Of a DNA stretch of 11,416 bases, positions 1-6,056 are shown piece by piece. This DNA is from DASZVN01 sp035547055 (GTDB lineage Bacteria; Pseudomonadota; Alphaproteobacteria; Rhizobiales; Methylopilaceae), in the NCBI GenBank assembly GCA_035547055.1, contig DASZVN010000116.1:1-11416 (forward strand), in the 5' to 3' direction. A model generated the notes under the pieces. The model worked only from the letters and a program-made list of their open reading frames with translations, did no database searches and was not told where the DNA came from. The stretch's first letter is position 1. The number at the start of each line of letters is the position of its first letter. The position numbers were made by a program, and so were the translations under genes.

Positions 1-327
1 GCCGCGGACGCCGCGGGCCTGGAGCGAGGTGCCGAGAAGGTCGCCGAAATAGCCGTCGGTCGAGGCCCCGGTCGGCGTCACCACCAGGATGTCGCCTTCC
101 TTGCACTGCTCGACGGCGACGTGGATCATCCAGTTGTCGCCGGGCGCGACGGTGCAGGTCACCGCGTTGCCGGCGACGAGGGCGCCCGGATAGATCGGCC
201 GCATGTAGGGCGCCAGCAGGCCGGTGCGGCCCTGCGCCTCGTGGATGGTCGCGACGCCGTAGACCTTCAGCGCCTCGACCTTGTCGATCCCGTGCCGCGG
301 GATGTTGCAGATGACGATTCCGGTCAT
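1..327 (-). CDS. galC: 4-carboxy-4-hydroxy-2-oxoadipate aldolase (RraA-like), 3' part missing
   Basis: The N-terminal 109 residues are present; the gene continues beyond the left edge. It resembles LigK/GalC, the cytoplasmic metal-dependent aldolase that splits 4-carboxy-4-hydroxy-2-oxoadipate into pyruvate and oxaloacetate in the gallate/protocatechuate 4,5-cleavage pathway and can also decarboxylate oxaloacetate. Recognisable stretches are GVATIHEAQGRTGLL (residues 24-38), YMRPIYPGALVAGNAVT (41-57), PGDNWMIHVAVEQC (62-75) and DGYFGDLL (91-98), all typical of this branch rather than of RNase-regulator RraA proper. Family members are about 220-235 aa, so roughly half is visible, and the catalytic Arg-Asp region should lie just outside. 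The ATG overlaps the stop of the upstream hydratase gene as ATGA, implying translational coupling, and the pairing with a galB-like gene supports the assignment. Within the RraA superfamily a different aldol substrate remains possible. Confidence 0.88.
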   Translation of the reverse strand, partial: MTGIVICNIPRHGIDKVEALKVYGVATIHEAQGRTGLLAPYMRPIYPGALVAGNAVTCTVAPGDNWMIHVAVEQCKEGDILVVTPTGASTDGYFGDLLGTSLQARGVRG

Positions 328-1055
328 CCGAGGTCTCCCAGCTCGGTCACCGTCTGCGGGAAGATGCGCATGTAGGCCTCGCCGTAGGTGACGCTCATCT
401 TGTCGGAGTTGCGGGTCGCCTGCACGCCGCGGTTCAGCGCCACGCGGGTGTAGTACTCCCAGAGATATTCCTGGCCTTCCATCGCCTCGATGGCCTTGCG
501 CTTCTTCTCCCAGACCGAGCCGATGTCGAGATAGAGGTCGGGCTTCCAGTTGCACATCTCGGTCTGGTGCGGCTCGTAGAGGAAGACCGGCGGCGCCTTG
601 ATGACCGGCACGCCCGGATTGTAGCCGTGGGCCTGGGCGGTGATGCGCGCCTCCTGGACGAGGTGGGTCGTCAGGCCGTGGTCGAAATTGTAGGGGTCGT
701 GCATGGAGTGCGACATCAGGAACTTCGGCCGGATCTCGCGGATGAGGTCGGTCATCCGGTAGAGCACCTCGTCGCTCGCGCGGAGCGGGTAGTCGCCGAG
801 GTCCCAGAACTGGATGTCGGCGCCGAGGATGTCGGCGGCCTTCTGCGCCTCGACCCGCCGGGCGGCCTTGACCTTGTCGACGGTGGTATCGCCCTTGCGC
901 CAGATCTTGGCGCTCTCGCCGCGCTCGCCGAACGACAGGCAGACCACGACGACGCGATAGCCCTTCTCGGCGTGGAGCGCGACGGCGCCGCCCGCGCGCC
1001 AGACGAAATCGGCGGAATGCGCGCTGACCACGAGCGCGGTCTTCTGGTCTGCCAT
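324..1055 (-). CDS. galB: 4-oxalomesaconate hydratase, PIG-L/LmbE fold (GalB-like)
   Basis: This 243-aa protein matches the PIG-L deacetylase fold as used by GalB, a zinc-dependent hydratase that converts 4-oxalomesaconate to 4-carboxy-4-hydroxy-2-oxoadipate. The metal motif usually written AHPDD appears as AHSAD (residues 12-16, with His13 and Asp16 as likely ligands). The second motif is at 120-131 (DPYNFDHGLTTH), where His126 is the probable third ligand. SAHSADFVWRAGG at the N-terminus is characteristic of this hydratase branch rather than of sugar N-deacetylases. I chose the ATG at 1055 because a G-rich ribosome-binding stretch (1065-1070) lies 9 nt upstream; an in-frame TTG three codons earlier would sit directly on that stretch. 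Its stop overlaps the aldolase ATG, and the product of this enzyme is the substrate of that aldolase. The function rests on family resemblance and gene order, both strong. Confidence 0.87.
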   Translation of the reverse strand: MADQKTALVVSAHSADFVWRAGGAVALHAEKGYRVVVVCLSFGERGESAKIWRKGDTTVDKVKAARRVEAQKAADILGADIQFWDLGDYPLRASDEVLYRMTDLIREIRPKFLMSHSMHDPYNFDHGLTTHLVQEARITAQAHGYNPGVPVIKAPPVFLYEPHQTEMCNWKPDLYLDIGSVWEKKRKAIEAMEGQEYLWEYYTRVALNRGVQATRNSDKMSVTYGEAYMRIFPQTVTELGDLG

Positions 1056-1275
1056 CGGCTTCAACCCCCCTATGGGACAAACGGAACGCTACGGCCGGCG
1101 CACGTCGAGCAAGGCCGGGAAGGGCGAGGGCTGCCGAGCGCAGGAGTGCGAGTCGGGCCTTCCACTAGCGAATCTTGGCGCCGGGGTCGAGATGGCGGAT
1201 GGCGCCGGGCGTCGGCATCGCGGGGAAGGTCCGGAGGACCCCGACGGCTTGCCTGTGCAGCCTTGCTTCGTATCT

Positions 1276-1307
1276 AATCAGATTGATTGGTTTTGGTTGG
1301 GATATCC
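1276..1307 (+). promoter_or_regulatory. Candidate operator/promoter region of the parD-like antitoxin
   Basis: Just before the antitoxin ATG the sequence becomes noticeably AT-richer than its surroundings. It contains two short palindromes: AATCAGATT (1276-1284, odd-centred) and GGATATCC (1300-1307), the latter abutting the start codon. Type II antitoxins of the ribbon-helix-helix class usually repress their own operon by binding such repeats. No clear -35/-10 pair is visible, so this is positional inference. Confidence 0.35.
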
Positions 1308-1308
1308 A

Positions 1309-1578
1309 ATGGATACCAGGGTGCTCACGGCACACGTACCGCTTCCGCTGGCGGAGAAGGTGGACGAACTGGCCGCCCGTCTCGACAGATCGCGCGGATG
1401 GGTGGTCAAGCAAGCCCTGACGGCCTGGGTTGCGCGCGAGGAGGAGGAATACAGGCTGACCCTCGAAGCGCTTGCCAATGTGGATGCCGGCAGAGTCGTC
1501 GATCAGGCTGCGGTCGAAGCCTGGGCGAACAGTCTGGGCACTGATAAGCCGCTTCCGCTTCCGAAACCGCAGCGATGA
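1309..1578 (+). CDS. Ribbon-helix-helix (CopG/ParD-type) antitoxin
   Basis: This 89-aa protein is the antitoxin of a type II toxin-antitoxin pair. Residues about 4-45 form a ribbon-helix-helix DNA-binding domain: a short beta strand (RVLTAHVPLPL), then helix KVDELAARLD, turn RSRGW and helix VVKQALTAWVAREEE. The remainder, with LEALANVDAGRVVDQAAVEAWANSL, resembles the toxin-binding tail of ParD-like antitoxins paired with ParE/RelE toxins. The ATG at 1309 begins exactly where the RHH homology begins; the open frame extends upstream without stop to 1072, but that part looks like non-coding sequence and lacks family resemblance. Its TGA overlaps the toxin ATG (ATGA), the standard coupled arrangement in which antitoxin comes first. 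The complex probably autoregulates the operon. Confidence 0.87.
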   Translation: MDTRVLTAHVPLPLAEKVDELAARLDRSRGWVVKQALTAWVAREEEEYRLTLEALANVDAGRVVDQAAVEAWANSLGTDKPLPLPKPQR

Positions 1579-1850
1579 CATCGGAGTGGTCGGACCTTGC
1601 TCTGGCCGATCTCGATCGCCTTTATGCCTTTCTGGCTGCGGTCAATCCCGGAGCGGCCGATAGGATCGTGCAGGCGTTGGCTGTAGCGCCCAGACGTCTC
1701 CTGGACTATCCGCGTCTCGGTGAGCGGCTGGAACAGTTCGAGGCCCGTGAAGTGCGTCGCATCTTCGTAGGCAACTACGAGATGCGCTATGAAATAGTCG
1801 GCGAGACGATCACGATTCTGCGCATCTGGCATGCGCGCGAACGGCGCTGA
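1575..1850 (+). CDS. ParE/RelE-superfamily toxin
   Basis: This 91-aa basic protein is the toxin partner of the preceding antitoxin. The pattern is that of the ParE/RelE plasmid-stabilisation family: N-terminal SEWSDLALADLDRLYAFLA helix (residues 3-21), NPGAADRIVQAL second helix (24-35), RLLDYPRLGERLEQ (41-54), then beta strands REVRRIFVGNYEMRYEI (58-74) and the C-terminal ITILRIWHARERR. ParE members poison DNA gyrase and RelE members cleave ribosome-bound mRNA; the sequence alone does not decide which applies, though the RHH partner favours the ParE side. Length and all elements are intact, so the module is probably functional. It ends 3 nt before the stop of the convergent dehydratase gene. 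Confidence 0.88.
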   Translation: MTSEWSDLALADLDRLYAFLAAVNPGAADRIVQALAVAPRRLLDYPRLGERLEQFEAREVRRIFVGNYEMRYEIVGETITILRIWHARERR

Positions 1851-1853
1851 GAT

Positions 1854-2840
1854 CTACGGCCGCCCCAGCGCTTCGGCCAGGACCGGCGGGTCGATGTTGC
1901 CGCCGCTGAGGACGACGGCGACGGTCTTGCCGGTGACGTCGAGCTTGCCGGTGAGGACGGCGGCGAGCGCCACCGCGCCGCCGGGCTCGACGACGAGCTT
2001 CAGCGTCCGCGCGGCATAGGCGACGGCGTCGAGCGCCTCGCCGTCGCCGACCGCGAGGCCGCCCGACAGGCGTTCGCGGTTGATCGCGAAGGTGATCTCG
2101 CCCGGCGTCGAGGCCAGGAGGGCGTCGCAGATCGAGCGGGCGGCGGGGTCGTTGGCGACGCGGTGGCCGGCGGCGAGCGAGCGGCGGTGGTCGTCGAAGG
2201 CGGCGGGCTCGACGCACCACGCCCTGGTCGCGGGCGAGCGGTCGGCGAGGGCGGTGGCGATGCCGGCGATGAGGCCGCCGCCGGAGGCCGGCGCCAGCAC
2301 ATGGTCGATGGCGACACCGAACGCCTTCGCCTGCTCGGCGATCTCCAGCCCGACGGTACCCTGGCCGGCGACCACCAGCGGGTCGTCGTAGGGCGGCACG
2401 ATGACGGCGCCACGCTCCTTCGCGATGGCGTGGCCGATCTCCTCGCGGCTCTCGGTCCAGCGGTCGTAGAAGCGGACCTCGGCGCCGTAGCCCTCGGTCG
2501 CCGCGACCTTCACCTTCGGGGTGTCGGCCGGCATCACGATCAGCGCCGGGACGCCGTGGATCTTCGCCGCCGCGGCGACGCCCTGGGCGTGATTGCCGGA
2601 CGACCAGGCGACGACGCCGCGGCGCCGCGTCTCCGGTTCGAGCGCCGCGAGCTTGTTGAAGGCGCCGCGGAACTTGAAGGAGCCGCAGCGCTGCAGCGTC
2701 TCGAGCTTCAGCAGCACGTGGGCGCCGACCCGTTCGTCGAGCAGCGGGTTCGAGACCAGGGGAGTCGTCAGCGCCTGGCCGCGGAGCCGCACGGCGGCGG
2801 CCTCGACATCGGCGATGGTGACGGGCAGGGCGGACGCCAT
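1854..2840 (-). CDS. PLP-dependent threonine/serine (or hydroxyaspartate) dehydratase
   Basis: This 328-aa protein is a fold-type II pyridoxal-phosphate enzyme that eliminates water and ammonia from a beta-hydroxy amino acid, in the cytoplasm. PLP-binding Lys56 lies in GSFKFRGAFNKL (53-64). The SSGNHAQGVA segment (80-89) grips the carboxylate, the glycine loop ASGGGLIAG (185-193) binds phosphate, and LSGGNID (311-317) carries Ser312 next to the pyridine nitrogen. There is no C-terminal ACT-like regulatory domain, so it is of the short catabolic kind (TdcB, serine racemase or 3-hydroxyaspartate ammonia-lyase group) rather than the long isoleucine-regulated IlvA. The exact substrate cannot be read from the sequence. 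It begins with ATG at 2840 and stands alone, separated from the upstream secreted-protein gene by a palindromic repeat pair. Confidence 0.85.
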   Translation of the reverse strand: MASALPVTIADVEAAAVRLRGQALTTPLVSNPLLDERVGAHVLLKLETLQRCGSFKFRGAFNKLAALEPETRRRGVVAWSSGNHAQGVAAAAKIHGVPALIVMPADTPKVKVAATEGYGAEVRFYDRWTESREEIGHAIAKERGAVIVPPYDDPLVVAGQGTVGLEIAEQAKAFGVAIDHVLAPASGGGLIAGIATALADRSPATRAWCVEPAAFDDHRRSLAAGHRVANDPAARSICDALLASTPGEITFAINRERLSGGLAVGDGEALDAVAYAARTLKLVVEPGGAVALAAVLTGKLDVTGKTVAVVLSGGNIDPPVLAEALGRP

Positions 2841-2886
2841 GGCCCGTCATGCGCCCTGGCGAGGGCGGGACGCAAGCGCGCAGCCC

Positions 2887-2980
2887 GTCATTGCGAGCGA
2901 AGCGAAGCAATCCAGGGGCCGCTGGCGCCGAGGCCAGCGACCCCTGGATTGCTTCGTCCGCTTCGCCTCCTCGCAATGAC
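2887..2980. repeat. REP doublet (REPIN-like inverted pair)
   Basis: Two copies of a short extragenic palindromic unit face each other. The left unit starts GTCATTGCGAGCGAAGCGAA and runs to about 2926; the right unit (2933-2980) is its reverse complement with an 8-nt longer spacer between the outer 11-bp match and the inner 23-bp near-perfect match. The 6-nt loop is 2927-2932. This repeat family is common between genes in Hyphomicrobiales. It lies in a 156-bp gap between two minus-strand genes, where RNA read through it would form a large hairpin able to attenuate transcription or protect the upstream mRNA. Confidence 0.85.
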
Positions 2981-2996
2981 GCCGAGGAGATCGGCC

Positions 2997-3260
2997 TCAG
3001 TGATAGCCGTGGCGGCGCTTGATCGACTCGAGCTCGCTCAGCGCCCGGCCGTTCTCGCCGGCGCGGCAGGTCGCATTGTCGGCCTTGAGCTCGTCGGTCG
3101 CGGTGTCGTGCACCTTGGGGCTGAGCAGGCCCATCTGGACGTCGCGGTCGAGCATCGCCTGGAAATCGGCGATGGCGTTGCTGCAGTCGGCGGCGGACGC
3201 GGGCAGGGCGAACAAACCGGCCACGAGGCTGAACGCGGCGGCGGAGAGGAAGCGGGTCAT
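2997..3260 (-). CDS. Small secreted protein of unknown function, two cysteines
   Basis: This 87-aa product is not one I recognise. Residues 1-23 form a clear Sec signal peptide: short basic start (MTR), hydrophobic core FLSAAAFSLVAGLFALP and an ASA cleavage site, giving a mature protein of about 64 aa starting ADCSN. The mature part is mostly predicted helical, with cysteines at 26 and 65 that could form a disulfide in the periplasm, and a charged, histidine-containing C-terminus (KRRHGYH). The ATG at 3260 was chosen because it begins the signal peptide exactly; the frame stays open further upstream but without such features. It stands between the extradiol dioxygenase gene (112-nt gap) and a REP doublet, on the same strand as its neighbours. 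Codon use looks like that of neighbouring genes. It could be an uncharacterised periplasmic protein restricted to related bacteria. Confidence 0.7.
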   Translation of the reverse strand: MTRFLSAAAFSLVAGLFALPASAADCSNAIADFQAMLDRDVQMGLLSPKVHDTATDELKADNATCRAGENGRALSELESIKRRHGYH

Positions 3261-3372
3261 CGGCGCGCAGGGGTTCGACGGCGGGAGGACGAAGCTTGGC
3301 TGTCTGCCCGAGTCGCGGCAAGCCGCGCGTCGTCGCAGGGCGGCCGGGGTCGGGAATTTCGACGCCGCGCCT

Positions 3373-4149
3373 TCAGTGAAAGGCGTAGGCGTCCATCCGC
3401 TGGGTACCGTAGGAGGTCGAGTCGTGAAGGTGCTCGACCCGGCTGCCCTCGCCACCGGCGCCGTAGGCGAAGAAGAGCGGCAGAAAATGCTCGTCGCGCG
3501 GGTGGTGGCGCACGGCGAACGGGGCCAGCGCCCGGTAGTTCACGAGATCCTCGGTGCGGTGCTCGTTCAGCGCGGCGTCGACCCAGTCGGCGAAGGCGAC
3601 CACGTCGGGGCCCGGCTCGCTGTCGGGCTCGCTGCGGTCCATCAGGCCGAGATTGTGGGTGAAGGTGCCCGAGCCGACCAGGAGCACGCCCTCCTCGCGG
3701 AGGCGGCGGAGCGCCTGCCCGACCTTCACGTGATGGGCCGGGCCGAGATGGCGCTGCAGCGACATCTGCACCACCGGGATGTCGGCCTCGGGGTACATCA
3801 GCATCAGCGGCAGCCACGCGCCGTGGTCGAGGCCGCGGGCCGGCGCCAGCGCTGCCGGGAAGGCGGCCTCGCCGAGGAGCTCGGCGGCATGGTTGGCGAG
3901 GTCGCGGTCGCCCGGCGCCGGGTAGTCGATGGCGTAGAGGGGGCGCGGGAAGCCGTAGAAGTCGTGGATCGTCTCGTTGACCGGCATGGCGTTCAGCGCC
4001 GGGATCGGCGTCTCCCAATGGCCGGAGACGATGAGGACGGCGTTCGGCCGGCCGATTTCGCTGCCGAGGCCGCTCAGGAAGCGGCGGGCGGCCGAATCCT
4101 CGACCGCCAGCATCGGCGAGCCATGGCTGACGAAGAGCGCGGGAAGCAT
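3373..4149 (-). CDS. LigB-type extradiol ring-cleavage dioxygenase (4,5-DOPA dioxygenase/YgiD-like)
   Basis: This 258-aa protein belongs to the class III extradiol dioxygenase superfamily, in the single-domain group of plant DODA and E. coli YgiD. These enzymes open catecholic rings using Fe(II) or Zn(II) bound by histidines. Conserved histidines are at 9 (FVSHGSP), 44 (VSGHWE), 109 (LDHGAW), 165 (GTFTHNLG) and 221 (RDEHFLPLF). His9, His44 and His221 match the metal ligands, and His109 and His165 line the active site. Length equals that of the family. The ATG at 4149 directly precedes the LPALFVSHGSP motif that normally starts these proteins. The true substrate in bacteria is usually unknown; protocatechuate or gallate dioxygenases (LigAB, GalA) are larger or two-subunit, so this is unlikely to be the missing first step for the galB/galC pair at the left. 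It may be transcribed alone. Confidence 0.87.
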   Translation of the reverse strand: MLPALFVSHGSPMLAVEDSAARRFLSGLGSEIGRPNAVLIVSGHWETPIPALNAMPVNETIHDFYGFPRPLYAIDYPAPGDRDLANHAAELLGEAAFPAALAPARGLDHGAWLPLMLMYPEADIPVVQMSLQRHLGPAHHVKVGQALRRLREEGVLLVGSGTFTHNLGLMDRSEPDSEPGPDVVAFADWVDAALNEHRTEDLVNYRALAPFAVRHHPRDEHFLPLFFAYGAGGEGSRVEHLHDSTSYGTQRMDAYAFH

Positions 4150-4215
4150 GAGGGGATCCTGTCGTGCGGACAGGAGATTGCGATTGCAGCGCGAAAACGC
4201 AAGCCGCCGGAGCGT

Positions 4216-4307
4216 GTCGTTGCGAGGGGCGACGCCGATGAGCAATCCAGGAGCCGCAGGCGCTGACGTCTGCGAATGCCGGATTGCTCCGCTTCGCTCG
4301 CAATGAC
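4216..4307. repeat. Degenerate REP doublet
   Basis: A second, decayed copy of the inverted pair seen at 2887-2980. It opens GTCGTTGCGAG and contains GAGCAATCCAGGAGC; the mirror unit ends GGATTGCTCCGCTTCGCTCG followed by CAATGAC. The arms match at their ends but differ in the middle, so it is an older copy. It lies upstream of the dioxygenase start and downstream of the solute-binding protein gene. Confidence 0.75.
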
Positions 4308-4324
4308 GTCGAGCGCGCCGTCGT

Positions 4325-4414
4325 GGCCGGGCTTGTCCCGGCCATCCGCGACTTTCTTTCCCGGGGGCTGCGCTGCAAATGCGTGGATGCCCGGGCCGGG
4401 CGCGGCCCGGGCAT
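4325..4414. repeat. Second extragenic palindromic repeat family (two hairpins)
   Basis: Two GC-rich hairpins of a different sequence type from the neighbouring REP. The first is GGCCGGG/CCCGGCC (4325-4331 with 4337-4343, 5-nt loop). The second is ATGCCCGGGCC/GGCCCGGGCAT (4387-4397 with 4404-4414, 6-nt loop, 11 perfect pairs). Their flanks (GTGGCCGGG... and the reverse complement of ...CCCGGGCATGACGG) indicate inverted copies of one unit. The second lies 22 nt beyond the stop of the solute-binding protein gene and could end its transcript, though no T-run follows. Confidence 0.65.
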
Positions 4415-4436
4415 GACGGGCGAGGTGAACGGTGCC

Positions 4437-5963
4437 CTATTTTTTCACCGACACGTCTTCCAGCGCGAGATAGGCGCCGCGGTGCTGGATCGGCCGGTAG
4501 TCGACGGTCGGCTTCATCGTGTAGACCGCGACCGTGTCCCACAGGACGATGGTCGGCACCTCGTCCTGCAGCACATTCGCGGCCTGGCGGAGGATCGCCG
4601 CGCGCTTGTCGGGATCGAGCTCGGCGCTGGCGTCCTTGATGAATTTGTCGATCTCGGGGGTGTTGTAGATCGAGAACGGCCGCGTCGATTCGAACGACAT
4701 CGTAAGGCCCGTGAGGGCCGAGATGCCGGTGTTGGCGAACGGCTTGTTGGTGATGGCGACGAACTCGGCCTTCGGGTCGGTCTTGGCCTTGTGCAGCAGG
4801 TCGAGGACCTGGACGATGTCCTTCTCCTGCGGCTGGCACTTGATGCCGACCTGGGCGAGGTAGAGCGTCACCGCCTCGGCGGTCTCCTTGATGCCGGTGA
4901 AGGGCGGGCCGAGATAATAGAGCGGCATGGTGAAGCCGTTCGGATAGCCAGCCTCGGCCAGGAGCGTCTTCGCCAGCGCCGGGTCATAGCTGTAGTTCTT
5001 GAGCGAGGGGTCGTAGCCGGGCTCGCCCTCGGCGAAGCGCGGATAGTGCTCGGGGATGCCGGCGAACAGGTTCTTGATCATCGACTTGGTGTCGATGGCA
5101 TGGGCGATGGCCTCGCGCACCTTCAGCTTCGACCACGGCGCGTTCTTGTTGGCGAAGTTGAACTCGATCGAGATCGACGGGTTCGCCGCCAGCGAGACGG
5201 TGTGGAAGCCGGCCTTCTTAAGGCTCGCGACGTCGCCATAGGGCGTGTTGGTGATGAGGTCGACCTCGCCGGACTTCAGCTTGGCGACCCGGGTGTTGTT
5301 GTCCTTGATGAAGTAGATCCGCGCCGACTTCACCGGCGGCTGCTTGCCGTGGTAGTCGGGGAACGCCTTGAGGTCGATATACTGGCCGAGCTTGTAGTCG
5401 ACGACCGCATAGGGGCCGGTGCCGCCCGGGTCGTTGATGAAGTCCTTCTCGCCGACCTTGTCGTAATGCGCTTTCGACAGGATGTAGAGCGGCATGCGGT
5501 TGAAGAAATCGACGTCGGGCTGCTTGAAGGTGATGCGGAAGGTGTAGGGGTCGGGCGCCTCGACCTTCTCGACATAGCGCATGTCGCGCGGGAAGAACTG
5601 CGAGCCCTTCATGCCGCGCTGGTAGCTCCACATCACGTCGGCGGAGGTCATCTCGCCGCCCGTGGTGAACTTCACGCCGTGCTTGAGGTGGAAGGTGATG
5701 ACCTTGCCGTCGGCGGAGACGTCCCAGTCGGCGAGGTTCGGCACGGGCTTGCCGTCGGGGCCGAACTTCCAGAGCGATTCCTCGATATTGTTGATGACGA
5801 CGCGGCTGCTCTCGGGATCGCGGGCGATGAGGTCGTCGAGGCCGAGTGGCTCGGCCGGCGTCGCGGCGGTGAAATCGGGGTGGAACTGCGCATGCGCCGC
5901 GCCGAGTGGCACCAGCGGCGACAAGCCCACGGCCACGGCAAAGACCGCCAACGACAGCTTCAT
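4437..5963 (-). CDS. ABC transporter solute-binding protein, family 5
   Basis: This 508-aa periplasmic protein captures a ligand for an ABC importer of the peptide/nickel/opine class. Residues 1-25 are a Sec signal peptide ending GAAHA; there is no lipobox cysteine, so it should be soluble. Family-5 landmarks follow in order: NIEESLWKFGPDGKPVPNLADW (59-80), the ITFHLKHGVKFTTG and TSADVMWSYQR region (89-115), GTGPYAV (182-188), VREAIAHAIDTKSMI (282-296) and LLAEAGYPNGF near 335-345. The ATG at 5963 is supported by a strong ribosome-binding site, GGAGGTGACC, directly upstream. The usual membrane permease and ATPase genes are not on either side, so this is an orphan receptor here; partners may be encoded elsewhere. 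The ligand cannot be predicted: family members bind peptides, glutathione, opines, metals or sugars. Confidence 0.9.
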   Translation of the reverse strand: MKLSLAVFAVAVGLSPLVPLGAAHAQFHPDFTAATPAEPLGLDDLIARDPESSRVVINNIEESLWKFGPDGKPVPNLADWDVSADGKVITFHLKHGVKFTTGGEMTSADVMWSYQRGMKGSQFFPRDMRYVEKVEAPDPYTFRITFKQPDVDFFNRMPLYILSKAHYDKVGEKDFINDPGGTGPYAVVDYKLGQYIDLKAFPDYHGKQPPVKSARIYFIKDNNTRVAKLKSGEVDLITNTPYGDVASLKKAGFHTVSLAANPSISIEFNFANKNAPWSKLKVREAIAHAIDTKSMIKNLFAGIPEHYPRFAEGEPGYDPSLKNYSYDPALAKTLLAEAGYPNGFTMPLYYLGPPFTGIKETAEAVTLYLAQVGIKCQPQEKDIVQVLDLLHKAKTDPKAEFVAITNKPFANTGISALTGLTMSFESTRPFSIYNTPEIDKFIKDASAELDPDKRAAILRQAANVLQDEVPTIVLWDTVAVYTMKPTVDYRPIQHRGAYLALEDVSVKK

Positions 5964-6020
5964 CGGTCACCTCCCTCCAACCATTATCGCAGTCTAGGCA
6001 GAGGGTAAGGGCGCCATCAA

Positions 6021-6047
6021 GCCGTCGTTCGCGCCCGAACGAACGGC
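6021..6047 (-). terminator. Hairpin after the DUF1697 gene, possible terminator
   Basis: A 7-bp stem (TCGTTCG, 6025-6031, with CGAACGA, 6036-6042; 4-nt loop) extends by four more pairs across one bulged A (6043). It lies 9 nt beyond the stop of the minus-strand DUF1697 gene. No T-run follows on the minus strand, so termination strength is uncertain. It also falls within the upstream region of the solute-binding protein gene. Confidence 0.45.
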
Positions 6048-6056
6048 GCGAGCGGG

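Noticed and set aside
1216..1242. GGTCC-GGA-GGACC mini-hairpin between galB and the antitoxin
   Set aside because: A five-pair stem with a bulge in a GC-rich region is expected by chance.
1072..1308. Upstream extension of the parD-like antitoxin frame
   Set aside because: The extra 79 codons have no similarity to antitoxins and would cover the operator region; family alignment starts at the ATG at 1309.
1165..1581. Minus-strand frame opposite the antitoxin ending HLDPGAKIR
   Set aside because: It is antisense to the antitoxin gene. The tail resembles chance translations of extragenic sequence and I see no family.
1810..3321. 503-codon minus-strand frame overlapping the dehydratase in another frame
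   Set aside because: It is an off-frame shadow of the PLP enzyme, and its REP-derived stretch shows it is not a real protein.
2163..3662. 499-codon plus-strand frame across the dehydratase, repeats and secreted-protein gene
   Set aside because: It crosses three minus-strand genes and a REP doublet, with arginine-rich low-complexity sequence and no family resemblance.
4284..6008. 574-codon plus-strand frame opposite the solute-binding protein
   Set aside because: It is an antisense shadow with low-complexity Arg/Val/Asp/Gly composition, and it starts inside a repeat.
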